A stretch of DNA of 64,000 nt from JBKBRC01 sp046292345 (GCA_046292345.1 JBKBRC010000003.1:1-64000); one strand, 5' to 3'. Shown: positions 49,193 through 58,444, counted from the first letter of the stretch. Numbers and translations: made by a program. Notes: a model not told the origin generated them from the sequence alone.

Positions 49193-51409
49193 CTAGAAGT
49201 TCTGGCCGATGGAAAAGTGCAGCTGGAAGCGGCGCAGGAAGAGCGGCCGGTAGCTCTCGAGGTCGATCGGCTCGAAGATGACCGAGCGCCGATAGATGTC
49301 GAGCAGGTCTTCGTCGCGGCGCACGTCCAGGAACGAGGGGTTGAGCTTGTAGCCGAGAGCGACGTTGACGAACCCGACCGGCGTCAGGTACTGAATGCCG
49401 GCGCCGGTCCCGAAGCGGTAGCCGCCCTCGCGCTCGAGCACGTCGCGGAACGTCTCGAAGCCAGGGCCGTCGGTAAGGATGTTCGTGTAGGCCTGCGAGG
49501 GGGCGAAGACGCGCCCGCCGTCCAGGAACACGTTGGCGCCGAAGCGCTCCGAGAACGGCAGCGGCAGGTTGGCCTGGAGCGAGAACGAGAGCTTGCCCTC
49601 GCCTCCGATGCCGAAGAAGCCGCGCGGGACGGGTTCGCCGAAGCCGTCGGGCGCGTCGGGGTCGCGCGGGAAGAACACGTCGAAGAGCTTGGGGCCGAGC
49701 TGCGTCTCGGCCCAGCCGCGCACGTCGCCCGTGCCGCCGGCGAAGAAGAGCTGGTCGCGGAGGAGGAGGTAGTCGCGGAGGCTGTCGGGCTGCGTGGGCG
49801 CGAACGGCCGCAGCCAGCCGCCGGTGACGCGTGCGACGAGGCTGCCGGTCTGGCCGAAGGGCAGGAAGCCGGTCGCCGTGCCGCGCAGGCGGGCGTAGGG
49901 GAAGTCGGAGAGGAGGCCGGTCGAGAGGCGCGCGCCCGGGCGCAGGATGAAGCCCTGGCGGGGCTGGAGCGGGTTGTCGACCGCGCCGAAGGTGACGGCG
50001 GCGTCGAGCGCGCCCGTGGTGGCGCCGAGCGAGGTGAGGCCGAGCGTCTCGGGGTCGAGCAGGGAGAACGAGCGGCCCTCGTCGAGGCGGAGCACGCGGT
50101 AGTTGGCCAGCGCCGTCAGGGCGGCCGTCTGGAGCGGCGCGCGCTCGAGCAGGAGCGTGGTCGAGAACTCGGCCTGGTTGCTGCGCTCGATCTCGTCGTT
50201 GCGCTGCCGCCCGAGCACGGTGGCGCCGGCCGAGAGCTGGCGGTGGAAGACGTAGGGCTGGCGCAGCGTGAGCGAGCCGCTGTAGTCGGTCAGCGGCAGG
50301 CCGCCCACGCGGACGGTCCCGAGCAGGCCGGTGCGGGCTTCGGCGGCAGCGATGAACGTGCGCGCGTCGCCGAGGAAGTTGCGGTGCGTGAACTGCAGGC
50401 GCCCGGTCAGGCCGCCGCGGTCGAAGTAGCCCGTGTAGGCGTTGACGACGCGGCGCGGCCCCTCGCGCACGCGCACGCGGATGTCGACGCTGGAGTCGGG
50501 CGCCTGGCCCGGCGCCACGTCCACGAGCGCGAGCTGGAACAGGTTGAGGCCGAAGATCTCTCGGCGGCCCTCGTTGAGCTCGGAGGCACGGAACGGGTCG
50601 CCGGTGCGAAAGGGCAGCTCGCGCTCGACGACGCGGTCGCGCACGGACTCGGCCCCCTCGACCCGGATGGCGCCGTAGCGCGCGCGGGGGCCGGGATCGA
50701 CCTTGAGCTGCACGCTCGCGCGCAGGCCTGTCTCGTCGATGAAGCGCTCCGCGCCGACGTTGACGAACGGGTAGCCGCGCTCGCGAAACCACGCCCCGAC
50801 CTGCGACTGGAGCGCGGTCAGGCTGAACTCGTCGAGGCGCTCGCCCGCACGCAGGTCCACGCTGCGCCGGAAGCGGATCCAGTCCTCGCGCAGGTCATCT
50901 GCGATCGTCTCCGCGACGGGCCGGCCGTCCTGAAGGATCCGCACCTCCGAGATGAGCAGCTCCGGCCCTTCCTCGATCACAAAGAGCACATTGACGCGGT
51001 TGTCGGACGTGTCAAGGCGGACGAGGTAGTCTACCCGAGCTTCGGGGAAGCCGTTGCGCTCGTAGAACCGGCGCAGCCGCACGACGTCGCGCTGCAGCTC
51101 TACCGGCACGAACGGGTACGCGCCGGGCTCGCCGAAGACGGGCAGGGTCCGGCGGATGCGCCCGGCGACGCCGCGGTCGAGGAAGCCCGGGGCCGTGGTG
51201 GCGATCTGCTCGCGCAGGCGCGGCGGGTCGAACGTGCGCGTATCCACGTAGCGGAAAAACACGTTCCGTACCTGCGTCTGCTCGTCGACGAGGAACAGCG
51301 GCGCCTGCGCGCGCGGGGCGCCGGCGGCAAGAAGCACGAGCAGCACGGCGGCGGCTCGGGACGTGGAGCGGCGTTGCAGTTGCAGCAGGGAGGCGGGACG
51401 GACGGGCAC
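49193..51409 (-). CDS. Omp85-family outer-membrane protein with POTRA domains (TamA/BamA-like)
   Basis: This is a 738-residue protein with a signal peptide (AAAVLLVLLAAGAPRAQ), several POTRA domains in the first 330 residues (for example RDVVRLRRFYERNGFPEARV and SQVGAWFRERGYPFVNV) and a 16-strand Omp85 barrel (GLTGRLQFTHRNFLGDAR, LRDQLFFAGGTGDVRGW) ending in FSIGQNF with a C-terminal Phe. No ATG precedes the signal peptide; GTG at 51409 is the best start. Immediate linkage to tamB makes a TamA-like role more likely than the essential BamA, although Bacteroidota TamA homologues vary. Confidence 0.92.
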   Translation of the reverse strand: MPVRPASLLQLQRRSTSRAAAVLLVLLAAGAPRAQAPLFLVDEQTQVRNVFFRYVDTRTFDPPRLREQIATTAPGFLDRGVAGRIRRTLPVFGEPGAYPFVPVELQRDVVRLRRFYERNGFPEARVDYLVRLDTSDNRVNVLFVIEEGPELLISEVRILQDGRPVAETIADDLREDWIRFRRSVDLRAGERLDEFSLTALQSQVGAWFRERGYPFVNVGAERFIDETGLRASVQLKVDPGPRARYGAIRVEGAESVRDRVVERELPFRTGDPFRASELNEGRREIFGLNLFQLALVDVAPGQAPDSSVDIRVRVREGPRRVVNAYTGYFDRGGLTGRLQFTHRNFLGDARTFIAAAEARTGLLGTVRVGGLPLTDYSGSLTLRQPYVFHRQLSAGATVLGRQRNDEIERSNQAEFSTTLLLERAPLQTAALTALANYRVLRLDEGRSFSLLDPETLGLTSLGATTGALDAAVTFGAVDNPLQPRQGFILRPGARLSTGLLSDFPYARLRGTATGFLPFGQTGSLVARVTGGWLRPFAPTQPDSLRDYLLLRDQLFFAGGTGDVRGWAETQLGPKLFDVFFPRDPDAPDGFGEPVPRGFFGIGGEGKLSFSLQANLPLPFSERFGANVFLDGGRVFAPSQAYTNILTDGPGFETFRDVLEREGGYRFGTGAGIQYLTPVGFVNVALGYKLNPSFLDVRRDEDLLDIYRRSVIFEPIDLESYRPLFLRRFQLHFSIGQNF

Positions 51410-51449
51410 GCGCGGGCGAACCGTGGGGAAGACGGAGAAAGGGCGGCCG

Positions 51450-52805
51450 CTAGGGGCGCTGCGGCGCGCCTGCAACGCGCCCCGCTCCGGGCGGGTCCGA
51501 CGTCGCCGGTCCGGGAGAGCGGTTGGGAGAGCCCGGGGCGGGTGCGGGACGCGACCGGTCCGGGACTGCCGGCGGGGCGCTGCCGGCAGCAGAGACGTCC
51601 GAGGAGCTGTGTTGCGTATGTGCGGGCCTGCCTGATTCTTCGGGCGCGCGCCCTTCTTCGTCTGGCGAGCGGCCATCGGGCGACGCCGGAGAGTCGTGCG
51701 CGTTCGGACGCTCGCGGGCGGCATCGTCTTCATCGTCTTGCCCGGCGGGCTCGCCCGGGGAGGCCTCCGCGTCCCGGTCGTCGGGGCCGGGCGCGCCTCG
51801 GGCGTCCGAACCGGACATGTCGTGGACATCGGTATCGGCGTGGCGCCGGCGGCTGAAGCGCCCCCAGAGGCGGCGGATGAGCGAGCGCCGGGGAGCGACG
51901 CGCCGCTCGTGCAGGCTCGTCACGATGGCGCCCACGATCAGGATCAGGCCGGAGACGTACACCCAGAACACGAACGCGAGGATGAGCCCGAAGGCCCCGC
52001 CGAGCCCGCCGAGGCCCTCGGACGTCTCGGCGTAGCGGTTGAAATTGCCGATGTACGTCGCATAGATCGTGAAGCCGTTCTTGGCCAGCTCGAACAGGAC
52101 CGCCGAGACGGCCGCGCCGATCATGGCGCTGCGCAGCGGCGGGTGGGGCCGCGGCACGAAGTAGTAGAGCTGCGCCAGCATGGCCCACGTGATCGCGTAC
52201 GGAATGACGAGCGCCAGCAGGCGCAGCACGCCCCGCCCGAACTGCTCGAAGACGTCCGGGTCGAGCCCGAACGCGTTGGCCAGGAGCGTGCCCTGCGTCG
52301 TGAGCAGGTTGACGGCAAGCGTCAGGAAGAACGTGAGCAGAAAGAGCGAGCCTACCTGCACGACCATCCGGATGTCGAACAGGTAGCCGGCCACGAGCGA
52401 GCGCTCGCGGTGCCGCCCGTCGCCCATGGCCTCGCCGATGACGTAGCGGAGCGTCGAGAAGAGGGTGATCACGGTCACGAGGAGCGCGCCGGCGCCGACG
52501 AGGGTGAGCGTGCCCGATGCACGCTGCAACTGTTCGATGAACTCGATCATCGCGCCGCTCTGCTGCGGCGGCAGAAACGTCTGCAGGAACGCCGCGACGG
52601 TCTCGAACGGGTTGGGCTGCTGCAGCACGAGGCCGAAGATGCCGGTCGCGAGCAGGATGAGCGGCAGCAGCGTCACGAGCACCTTGAACGCGATCGCCTG
52701 CGCCCACAGAAACACGGGCGCACTACCTAGTCGCCGCACCAGTCCGACTGCGTAGTAGCGGCTACCGCTGAGTCCGGAACGGGCACGCGTGGCGAGAGCG
52801 GACAT
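51450..52805 (-). CDS. YihY/BrkB-family inner-membrane protein with long acidic tail
   Basis: This is a 451-residue protein. The first 305 residues form the UPF0761/BrkB six-helix domain (GSAPVFLWAQAIAFKVLVTLLPLIL near the start, YFVPRPHPPLRSAMIGAAVSAVLFELAKNGF, VYVSGLILIVGAIVTS). The remaining 145 residues are low-complexity, acidic and proline-rich. The family was once called ribonuclease BN but has no proven RNase activity; recent work on YhjD/YihY-type proteins suggests envelope lipid-linked transport roles. First in the TamA-TamB-Mla operon, it lies 40 nt before tamA. Confidence 0.88.
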   Translation of the reverse strand: MSALATRARSGLSGSRYYAVGLVRRLGSAPVFLWAQAIAFKVLVTLLPLILLATGIFGLVLQQPNPFETVAAFLQTFLPPQQSGAMIEFIEQLQRASGTLTLVGAGALLVTVITLFSTLRYVIGEAMGDGRHRERSLVAGYLFDIRMVVQVGSLFLLTFFLTLAVNLLTTQGTLLANAFGLDPDVFEQFGRGVLRLLALVIPYAITWAMLAQLYYFVPRPHPPLRSAMIGAAVSAVLFELAKNGFTIYATYIGNFNRYAETSEGLGGLGGAFGLILAFVFWVYVSGLILIVGAIVTSLHERRVAPRRSLIRRLWGRFSRRRHADTDVHDMSGSDARGAPGPDDRDAEASPGEPAGQDDEDDAARERPNAHDSPASPDGRSPDEEGRAPEESGRPAHTQHSSSDVSAAGSAPPAVPDRSRPAPAPGSPNRSPGPATSDPPGAGRVAGAPQRP

Positions 52806-52934
52806 GAGACCGGTGCGTCGTCGTGGAGGGCAGGGTGGGGGAAAGATCGCCGTGCGCGAGCAAACGTGCCCTGCAGTGCCGGGCGCAAGGTGCTACGGCG
52901 AGGCTGTGCCGGAGGTCCAGCCCGCGCCCCTGGT
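52806..52934. other. Probable promoter region of the YihY-TamAB-Mla operon
   Basis: This 129-bp non-coding segment lies between the 13-bp array and the operon start at 52805. It must hold the main promoter unless transcription enters through the array. No TAnnTTTG element was recognised. Confidence 0.4.
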
Positions 52935-53287
52935 GGCGAACGCAGACGGCGAACGCAGACGGCGAACGCAGACGGCGAACGCAGACGGCGAACGCAGACG
53001 GCGAACGCAGACGGCGAACGCAGACGGCGAACGCAGACGGCGAACGCAGACGGCGNNNNNNNNNNNNNNNNNNNNNNNNNNNNNNNNNNNNNNNNNNNNN
53101 NNNNNNNNNNNNNNNNNNNNNNNNNNNNNNNNNNNNNNNNNNNNNNNNNNNNNNNAGACGGCGAACGCAGACGGCGAACGCAGACGGCGAACGCAGACGG
53201 CGAACGCAGACGGCGAACGCAGACGGCGAACGCAGACGGCGAACGCAGACGGCGAACGCAGACGGCGAACGCAGACGGCGAACGCAG
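52935..53287. repeat. 13-bp tandem array with a 100-N assembly gap (53056-53155)
   Basis: The unit GCGAACGCAGACG is repeated nine times plus 3 bp left of the gap and more than nine times right of it, with no substitutions. Because 13 is not a multiple of three, each strand can be read as a 13-residue peptide repeat in any frame, which explains long false open frames here. It begins directly beside the atpC terminator and lies upstream of the YihY-TamAB-Mla operon. The true copy number is unknown. Confidence 0.9.
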
Positions 53288-53321
53288 ACCGGCTCCGGCA
53301 CCCGAGGGAGCCGGAGCCGGT
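53288..53321 (-). terminator. Terminator hairpin after atpC
   Basis: ACCGGCTCCGG and CCGGAGCCGGT form a perfect 11-bp stem with a 12-nt loop, 29 nt after the atpC stop. No U-run follows; on the minus strand transcription would run straight into the 13-bp array. Confidence 0.65.
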
Positions 53322-53350
53322 CGGTAAGGGGGCCATATGGGCGCGTCTCG

Positions 53351-53755
53351 TCAGACGGTGCCCATGGCCGCGCGGAGGCGGTTGCGCGCGCGCTCGAGCT
53401 CGGCCTGCACCTCGGCGCGCTCCTCGGGCGAGGTCAGCCCGGCCAGGCGCTCTCGGGCGCGCTCCTCGGCCTCGCGCGCCCGCGCGACGTCGATGCTCGA
53501 GGCCGGCTCGGCGCTCTCGGCGAGCATGATCACGTGGTTGTCGAGCACCTCGACGAAGCCGCCCGAGGTGGCAAACGTCACGCGCTCGCCCCGTGGCGTC
53601 GTTACGATGACCTGCCCGACGCCCGTCGCGGCGACGAGCGGCGCGTGGCCGGTGAGGATCTCGAAGGAGCCTTCCACGCCGGGCGCGCGGAAGCGCTGCG
53701 CCTCGCCGCGGTAGGCGGTGCCGTCTGGAGAGACGATTTCGACAAGCAGGGCCAT
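53351..53755 (-). CDS. atpC: ATP synthase F1 epsilon subunit
   Basis: This 134-residue protein has the epsilon beta-sandwich start LLVEIVSPDGTAYRGEAQRF, VEGSFEILTGHAPLVAATGVG, and the C-terminal helical pair (AREAEERARERLAGLTSPEERAEVQAELERARNR within about 95-130). Epsilon couples F1 to the c-ring and can inhibit ATP hydrolysis. It follows atpD by 43 nt; an atpD-atpC pair apart from the other atp genes is common in Bacteroidota. Confidence 0.96.
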   Translation of the reverse strand: MALLVEIVSPDGTAYRGEAQRFRAPGVEGSFEILTGHAPLVAATGVGQVIVTTPRGERVTFATSGGFVEVLDNHVIMLAESAEPASSIDVARAREAEERARERLAGLTSPEERAEVQAELERARNRLRAAMGTV

Positions 53756-53798
53756 GGGCAGGTGCGGCGCGGAGGCGTTGGGGGGGAGTGGCGGGGCG

Positions 53799-55298
53799 TC
53801 AGGCGGCGGCGAGCATCTTCTCGCCGGCCTCGATCACTTCCTCGATGGTGCCCTTGTAGAGGAACGCGCCCTCGGGCAGGTGGTCGAGCTCGCCGTCGAG
53901 GATCATCTTGAAGCCGCGGATGGTGTCCTCCACCTTGACGTATTTGCCAGGCGTGCCGGTGAACTGCTCGGCGACGAAGAACGGCTGGCTCATGAAGCGC
54001 TGCGCGCGTCGGGCGCGGCTGACGACCTGCTTGTCTTCGTCTGAGAGCTCGTCCATGCCGAGGATGGCAATGATGTCCTGGAGCTCCTTGTTGCGCTGGA
54101 GCAGCTCTTTGACGCGCTGTGCCGTCCGGTAGTGCTCCTCGCCGACGATGTCGGCCGCGAGGATGCGGCTCGTCGAGTCGAGCGGGTCGATGGCCGGGTA
54201 GATGCCGAGCGCGGCGATCTGGCGCGAGAGCACCGTCGTCGCGTCGAGGTGCGCGAACGTGGTCGCCGGCGCCGGGTCGGTGAGGTCGTCGGCGGGCACG
54301 TAGACGGCCTGCACGGACGTGATGGCGCCGTTCTTGGTGGACGTGATGCGCTCCTGCATCTGGCCCATCTCGGTCGCGAGCGTCGGCTGGTAGCCCACCG
54401 CGCTTGGCATGCGCCCGAGCAGCGCCGAGACCTCGGAGCCGGCCTGCGTGAAGCGGAACACGTTGTCGACGAAGAAGAGCACGTCGCGCCCGCCGAGGTC
54501 GCGGAAGTACTCGGCGATGGCCAGCCCCGAGAGCGCCACGCGCGCGCGTGCGCCCGGCGGCTCGTTCATCTGCCCGAACACGAGCGAGAGGCTCGACTCG
54601 CGCACCTTCTCGAGGTCCACCTTGTCGAGCGCCCACTCACCCTGCTCCATCGCGTGCTTGAACGCGTCGCCGTACTGGACGACGTTCGACTCGATCATCT
54701 CGCGCAGCAGGTCGTTGCCCTCGCGCGTGCGCTCGCCCACGCCGGCGAACACCGAGAGCCCGTCGTGCGCCTTGGCGATGTTGTTGATCAGCTCCTGGAT
54801 GAGCACGGTCTTGCCCACGCCGGCGCCGCCAAACAGGCCGATCTTGCCGCCGCGCGCGTAGGGCTGGATCAGGTCGATGACCTTGATGCCGGTCTCGAGC
54901 ACCTCGATGGACGCGGCGAGCTCGTCGAAGCCCGGCGGGTCCTGGTGGATCGGGCGGTAGCTCTCGGCCCTGGGCTGCGGCAGCCCGTCGATGGCCTGCC
55001 CGACGACGTTGAAGAGGCGCCCGCGGATCTCGGGCCCGATCGGCATCGCGATCGGGCGGCCCGTGCCGATGACCGTCTCGCCGCGCACGAGGCCGTCGGT
55101 CGAGTCCATGGCAATCGTGCGGACGCGGTTCTCGCCGAGGTGCTGCTGTACCTCGAGCACGAGCAGGCCCGCGTCGCCGCGGTCGATGTGCAGAGCGTCG
55201 AGGATCTCGGGGACCTGGCCGGCGGGGAACTCGGCGTCCACGACGGGGCCGATCACCTGGAGCACTTCGCCGGTGGCCTGGGCGCGGGCGGTTTCCAT
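53799..55298 (-). CDS. atpD: ATP synthase F1 beta subunit
   Basis: This is the 499-residue catalytic subunit of F1. The P-loop is GGAGVGKT (157-164), with GERTREGNDLLREM, the Walker B region ALSGLAIAEYFRDLGGRDVLFFVDN and ALLGRMPSAVGYQPTLATEMG. The ATG at 55298 gives the usual N-terminus (ATGEVLQVIGPVVDAEFP). An A/T-rich stretch 45-50 nt upstream (TATTTTTT on the minus strand, 55342-55349) is a possible promoter element. It is cotranscribed with atpC. Confidence 0.98.
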   Translation of the reverse strand: METARAQATGEVLQVIGPVVDAEFPAGQVPEILDALHIDRGDAGLLVLEVQQHLGENRVRTIAMDSTDGLVRGETVIGTGRPIAMPIGPEIRGRLFNVVGQAIDGLPQPRAESYRPIHQDPPGFDELAASIEVLETGIKVIDLIQPYARGGKIGLFGGAGVGKTVLIQELINNIAKAHDGLSVFAGVGERTREGNDLLREMIESNVVQYGDAFKHAMEQGEWALDKVDLEKVRESSLSLVFGQMNEPPGARARVALSGLAIAEYFRDLGGRDVLFFVDNVFRFTQAGSEVSALLGRMPSAVGYQPTLATEMGQMQERITSTKNGAITSVQAVYVPADDLTDPAPATTFAHLDATTVLSRQIAALGIYPAIDPLDSTSRILAADIVGEEHYRTAQRVKELLQRNKELQDIIAILGMDELSDEDKQVVSRARRAQRFMSQPFFVAEQFTGTPGKYVKVEDTIRGFKMILDGELDHLPEGAFLYKGTIEEVIEAGEKMLAAA

Positions 55299-55396
55299 TT
55301 CGGGGCGGTTAGGAGCGAAAAAAGAAGGAGGCCTAGCGAGGAAAAAATACCGCCTCCGCCTCGTGCCGACGTGAATGAACCGGGGAATCTCCCGCC

Positions 55397-56077
55397 TCAG
55401 GATGGCGCGAAGCCGCGCAGGCGCGCCGGGATCTGATCCACGAGGACGACCGGGAGCCATCCGCGCCGTGCCAGGCCGGCCTCGCGCAGCAGGTCCACGA
55501 GCCACGTGTTGCAGGTGTACCAGGCGGCGTAGGGCCTCCGGCCGGCGTAGAAGCGCCCCGCATAGGCTGCCACGGGTGCATGCGGCGCCGCGCGGCCTCC
55601 CGCCTCGTCCCGGCGCATCTCGCGCTCGGCAGCGGCCACGAGCGACTGCCACGCGGCCGCGCTCACGCGGCGTGTCGCGTGCACGCGGTAGCGCTCCGGC
55701 GGGGGCGGTGCCGGCCACGCGCGCACGTACACCACCGATTCGGTCGGCCAGAGCAGCGTGAGCGGGAGGCGGTGCCAGGCGTCGTGCATGTAGTGGTGCC
55801 GGTCACCCCACGCAAACTCGACGATGGGGGCGCTCTCGGCGCCAGGCGGCCCGAGCCGGGCACCGGGCGGCTGCTCGAGCAGCAGCCCGGCGTGGTAGCC
55901 GCTCCCGATCACCCACACGCGGAGGCTGTCGGGTCCGGCCTCCGGAAGGGTGCCGACAGGCCCGGGCGGGACGGTGCGCATGGCCGTGGCCAGCCCGAGG
56001 CCGGCTGCGAGCACGGCCAGCGCGAGCCCCGCCCGGGCGAGCGCCGCGGCGCGCCGCGTCCGGAGCACGCCGCGCAC
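55397..56077 (-). CDS. DUF2459-type exported/membrane-anchored protein
   Basis: This 226-residue protein starts at a GTG 2 nt after thiL. One N-terminal hydrophobic segment (about 14-33) is followed by RVWVIGSGYHAGLLL, VEFAWGDRHHYM, LLWPTESVVYVRAW and WYTCNTWLVDLLREAGL. This pattern (HTG-like, GWGD-like, YNCNTW-like) is that of DUF2459/TIGR02117. The conserved His and Cys hint at an enzymatic site in the style of NlpC-like hydrolases, but no function is established. Last of the TPR-AnmK-ThiL unit. Confidence 0.72.
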   Translation of the reverse strand: MRGVLRTRRAAALARAGLALAVLAAGLGLATAMRTVPPGPVGTLPEAGPDSLRVWVIGSGYHAGLLLEQPPGARLGPPGAESAPIVEFAWGDRHHYMHDAWHRLPLTLLWPTESVVYVRAWPAPPPPERYRVHATRRVSAAAWQSLVAAAEREMRRDEAGGRAAPHAPVAAYAGRFYAGRRPYAAWYTCNTWLVDLLREAGLARRGWLPVVLVDQIPARLRGFAPS

Positions 56078-56079
56078 GG

Positions 56080-57246
56080 CTAGAAGTGGCGGAAGCCGCG
56101 CGCGCGGAGCACCTGCGTGTCGCCTTCGGGGCTGCGCAGCAGCACGCCCGCCTCCGGCTCGACGATCTGCCCTACGACGGCAAACGTGGCCGGGTCGAGA
56201 CGCGCGGCGTCGGTCTCGGGGAGCGTGAAGAGCAGTTCGTAGTCCTCACCGCCGTAGAGGGCGTACGCCTCGGGCGCGGCGCCGAAGCGCTCGGCGGCGC
56301 GCATCGTCTGCACGTGCAGCGGCAGCAGCCCTGCCTCGACAACGGCGCCGACGGCCGAGGCCGTGCAGAGGTGGTGGACCTCACTGGCCAGGCCGTCCGA
56401 CACGTCGATAAGCGCCGTCGGGCGGACGCCGGCCTCGCGCCAGGCGCGCACGCGGTCCAGGCGCGCCTGCGGGTAGAGCTGCCGCTCGACGACGTAGGCG
56501 TAGTCCGAGAGGTCGATGGGCGCTGCCGCGCCGTGCCCGGCCGCGCCGGGCCCGGCCCGGCCGTCGGCACCGTCGCCGGGGGGGGGCTCGCGGCGCGCGC
56601 CGTCCCGCTCCGTTCCCAGCGCTGCTGTCTTACCGGACAGGAGCACCTGGAGCCCGGCCGCCGCTGCGCCGAGGTCGCCCGTGACGCAGAGCAGCTCGCC
56701 GGGCTGTGCCCCGCGCCGGTAGACGACCTCGTCCTCGGCCGCCTCGCCGATCACGGTCACGCTCAGCACGAGCCGCGGGCTGGCCGTCGTGTCGCCGCCC
56801 ACAAGCGCGAGGCCATAGCGGGCGCACGCGTCGGCCATGCCAGCGTAGAGCGCCTCCGTCTGCTCGGCCGAGACGTTCGAGGGCAGGCCGAGCGCGACCG
56901 TCGCGTAGCGCGGCGCCGCGTTCATGGCCGCCACGTCGCTCACGTTCACGGCGATGGCCTTCCAGCCGAGGTAGCGCAGCGGCGTGAACGTGCGGTCGAA
57001 ATGGACGCCCTCGACGAGGGCGTCGGTCGTGACGACGTGTACACGCGGCCGCCCGTCCGGCCCGTCGCCGACGCGGTATACGGCCGCGTCGTCGCCGATG
57101 CCTTCCACGAGCGTCTCGGGGGGCGGGCCGCTGCGCGCGTCGAGCACGTCGGCGAGCCGGTCGATCAGGCCGAACTCGCCGACGTCGGCGATGGGGGTGA
57201 AGGGTTCAGGGGCGGACGGTCCGTCGCCCGGCGACGAGGCAGGCAT
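56080..57246 (-). CDS. thiL: Thiamine-monophosphate kinase
   Basis: This 388-residue AIR-synthase-fold kinase makes thiamine diphosphate from thiamine monophosphate. Motifs are GEFGLIDRLAD, GIGDDAAVYR, TTDALVEGVHFD, GWKAIAVNVSDVAAM, LVGGDTTASP and LIDVSDGLASEVHHL. It is somewhat longer than usual (about 320-350) because of a Gly/Ala/Arg-rich insert at about 205-240 that looks like a disordered linker. It is in a tight operon with anmK (4-nt gap). Confidence 0.94.
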   Translation of the reverse strand: MPASSPGDGPSAPEPFTPIADVGEFGLIDRLADVLDARSGPPPETLVEGIGDDAAVYRVGDGPDGRPRVHVVTTDALVEGVHFDRTFTPLRYLGWKAIAVNVSDVAAMNAAPRYATVALGLPSNVSAEQTEALYAGMADACARYGLALVGGDTTASPRLVLSVTVIGEAAEDEVVYRRGAQPGELLCVTGDLGAAAAGLQVLLSGKTAALGTERDGARREPPPGDGADGRAGPGAAGHGAAAPIDLSDYAYVVERQLYPQARLDRVRAWREAGVRPTALIDVSDGLASEVHHLCTASAVGAVVEAGLLPLHVQTMRAAERFGAAPEAYALYGGEDYELLFTLPETDAARLDPATFAVVGQIVEPEAGVLLRSPEGDTQVLRARGFRHF

Positions 57247-57250
57247 GGCA

Positions 57251-58438
57251 TCAGGGGAGGTAGAGCGCGCCCTGGAAGGCCGGCCGGGCGGCGCCGGTGA
57301 CGGCCGGCAGGCCGGTGCGCACGCCGTCGGCCCAGGCGTGGGCGAGCACGGCGAAGAGCACGGCCTCCTTGGCGTCCGGGTCGAGCCCGTAGGCGGCGGT
57401 CGTCTCGATGGGGACGGGCGCGAGGAGCGCGCCGAGGCGGCGCATGAGGGCCGCGTTGTGGACGCCCCCGCCGGAGGCGATGATCCGCGCCGGCGTCGGC
57501 CGCGCGAAGCGGCGCACAGCGTCGGCTACGGTGCGCGCCGTCAGCTCGAGCGCCGTTGCGAGCAGGTCGTGCGGCCGGTTCGGCAGGGCCTCGGCGAGCG
57601 CCTCGACGAACGACGCGCCGAAGGCCTCGCGGCCCGTCGAGCGCGGCGGGGGGGTGCCGAAGAAGGGCGCGGCGAGCAGGCGCTCGAGCAAGGCCTCGTC
57701 CGGTGTGCCCCTGGCGGCGCGTGCGCCACCGGCGTCGTAGGGCACACCGAAAAAGCGCCGCGCGAGCGCGTCCGAGACCATGTTGGCCGGGCCGGTGTCG
57801 AAGGCATAGGCCGCCTCGGGGCCGGCGCCGGCCGGAAGGACGGTCAGGTTGGCGATGCCGCCGAGGTTGAGCAGGCCGCGCGTCTCGCGCGCATCGGCGA
57901 AGAGGGCGTCGTCGAGGTAGGGCGCGAGCGGGGCGCCGTGTCCGCCGAGGGCGAGGTCGGCCGTGCGGAAGTCAGCCACGACGGGTACGCCGAGCCGCGC
58001 GGCGAGCGTGGCCGGGCAGCCGATCTGGAGCGTCGCGCGCGTGGGCGCGCCCGCGAAGAGCTCGGCCGTCGGGAGGTGCTGCACGGTCTGCCCGTGGCTG
58101 CCCACCAGGTCGAGCGCCCCGGGCTCGAGGCCGGCCGCCGCGCAGGCAGCCTCGACGGCGTCGGCGAGGGCGTGCGCGAGGCGCGTGTGCGCGCGCGCGA
58201 GCAGGCGGACGTCGGACGTGGCCGGTTCGGTGCATGCGGCGAGGGCCTCCCGCAGAGGCGCCTCGAAGGGCTGGCTGACGAACGCGAGCGTCTCGAGGCG
58301 CAGGGCGCGGCCGGTGCCCTCGGCCCGGACGACGGCCGCGTCCACGCCGTCCAGCGATGTCCCGCTCATCAGGCCGGCCACGAGGCGCGGGCGGGGGCCA
58401 AGCAGGCGTGCGGCAGGGTGCGAAGCGGCCCCAGGCAT
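57251..58438 (-). CDS. anmK: Anhydro-N-acetylmuramic acid kinase
   Basis: This 395-residue sugar kinase of the ASKHA fold converts anhydro-MurNAc to MurNAc-6-phosphate in peptidoglycan recycling. The family signature GLMSGTSLDGVDAAVVR is near the N-terminus, with GSHGQTVQHLP, LNLGGIANLTVLP, FDTGPANMVSDALARRFFG and IIASGGGVHNAALM. It lies 6 nt after the TPR gene and 4 nt before thiL. Confidence 0.96.
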   Translation of the reverse strand: MPGAASHPAARLLGPRPRLVAGLMSGTSLDGVDAAVVRAEGTGRALRLETLAFVSQPFEAPLREALAACTEPATSDVRLLARAHTRLAHALADAVEAACAAAGLEPGALDLVGSHGQTVQHLPTAELFAGAPTRATLQIGCPATLAARLGVPVVADFRTADLALGGHGAPLAPYLDDALFADARETRGLLNLGGIANLTVLPAGAGPEAAYAFDTGPANMVSDALARRFFGVPYDAGGARAARGTPDEALLERLLAAPFFGTPPPRSTGREAFGASFVEALAEALPNRPHDLLATALELTARTVADAVRRFARPTPARIIASGGGVHNAALMRRLGALLAPVPIETTAAYGLDPDAKEAVLFAVLAHAWADGVRTGLPAVTGAARPAFQGALYLP

Positions 58439-58444
58439 GGACGG

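Noticed and set aside
51410..51829. A 140-residue N-terminal extension of the TamA-like protein
   Set aside because: It is an antisense-style reading of the YihY tail, and the signal peptide would be internal; the GTG at 51409 places it at the N-terminus.
52935..53287. Arg/Asp-rich repeat protein across the 13-bp array
   Set aside because: The 13-bp period yields the same 13-residue repeat in every frame; flanks are non-coding and include the atpC terminator.
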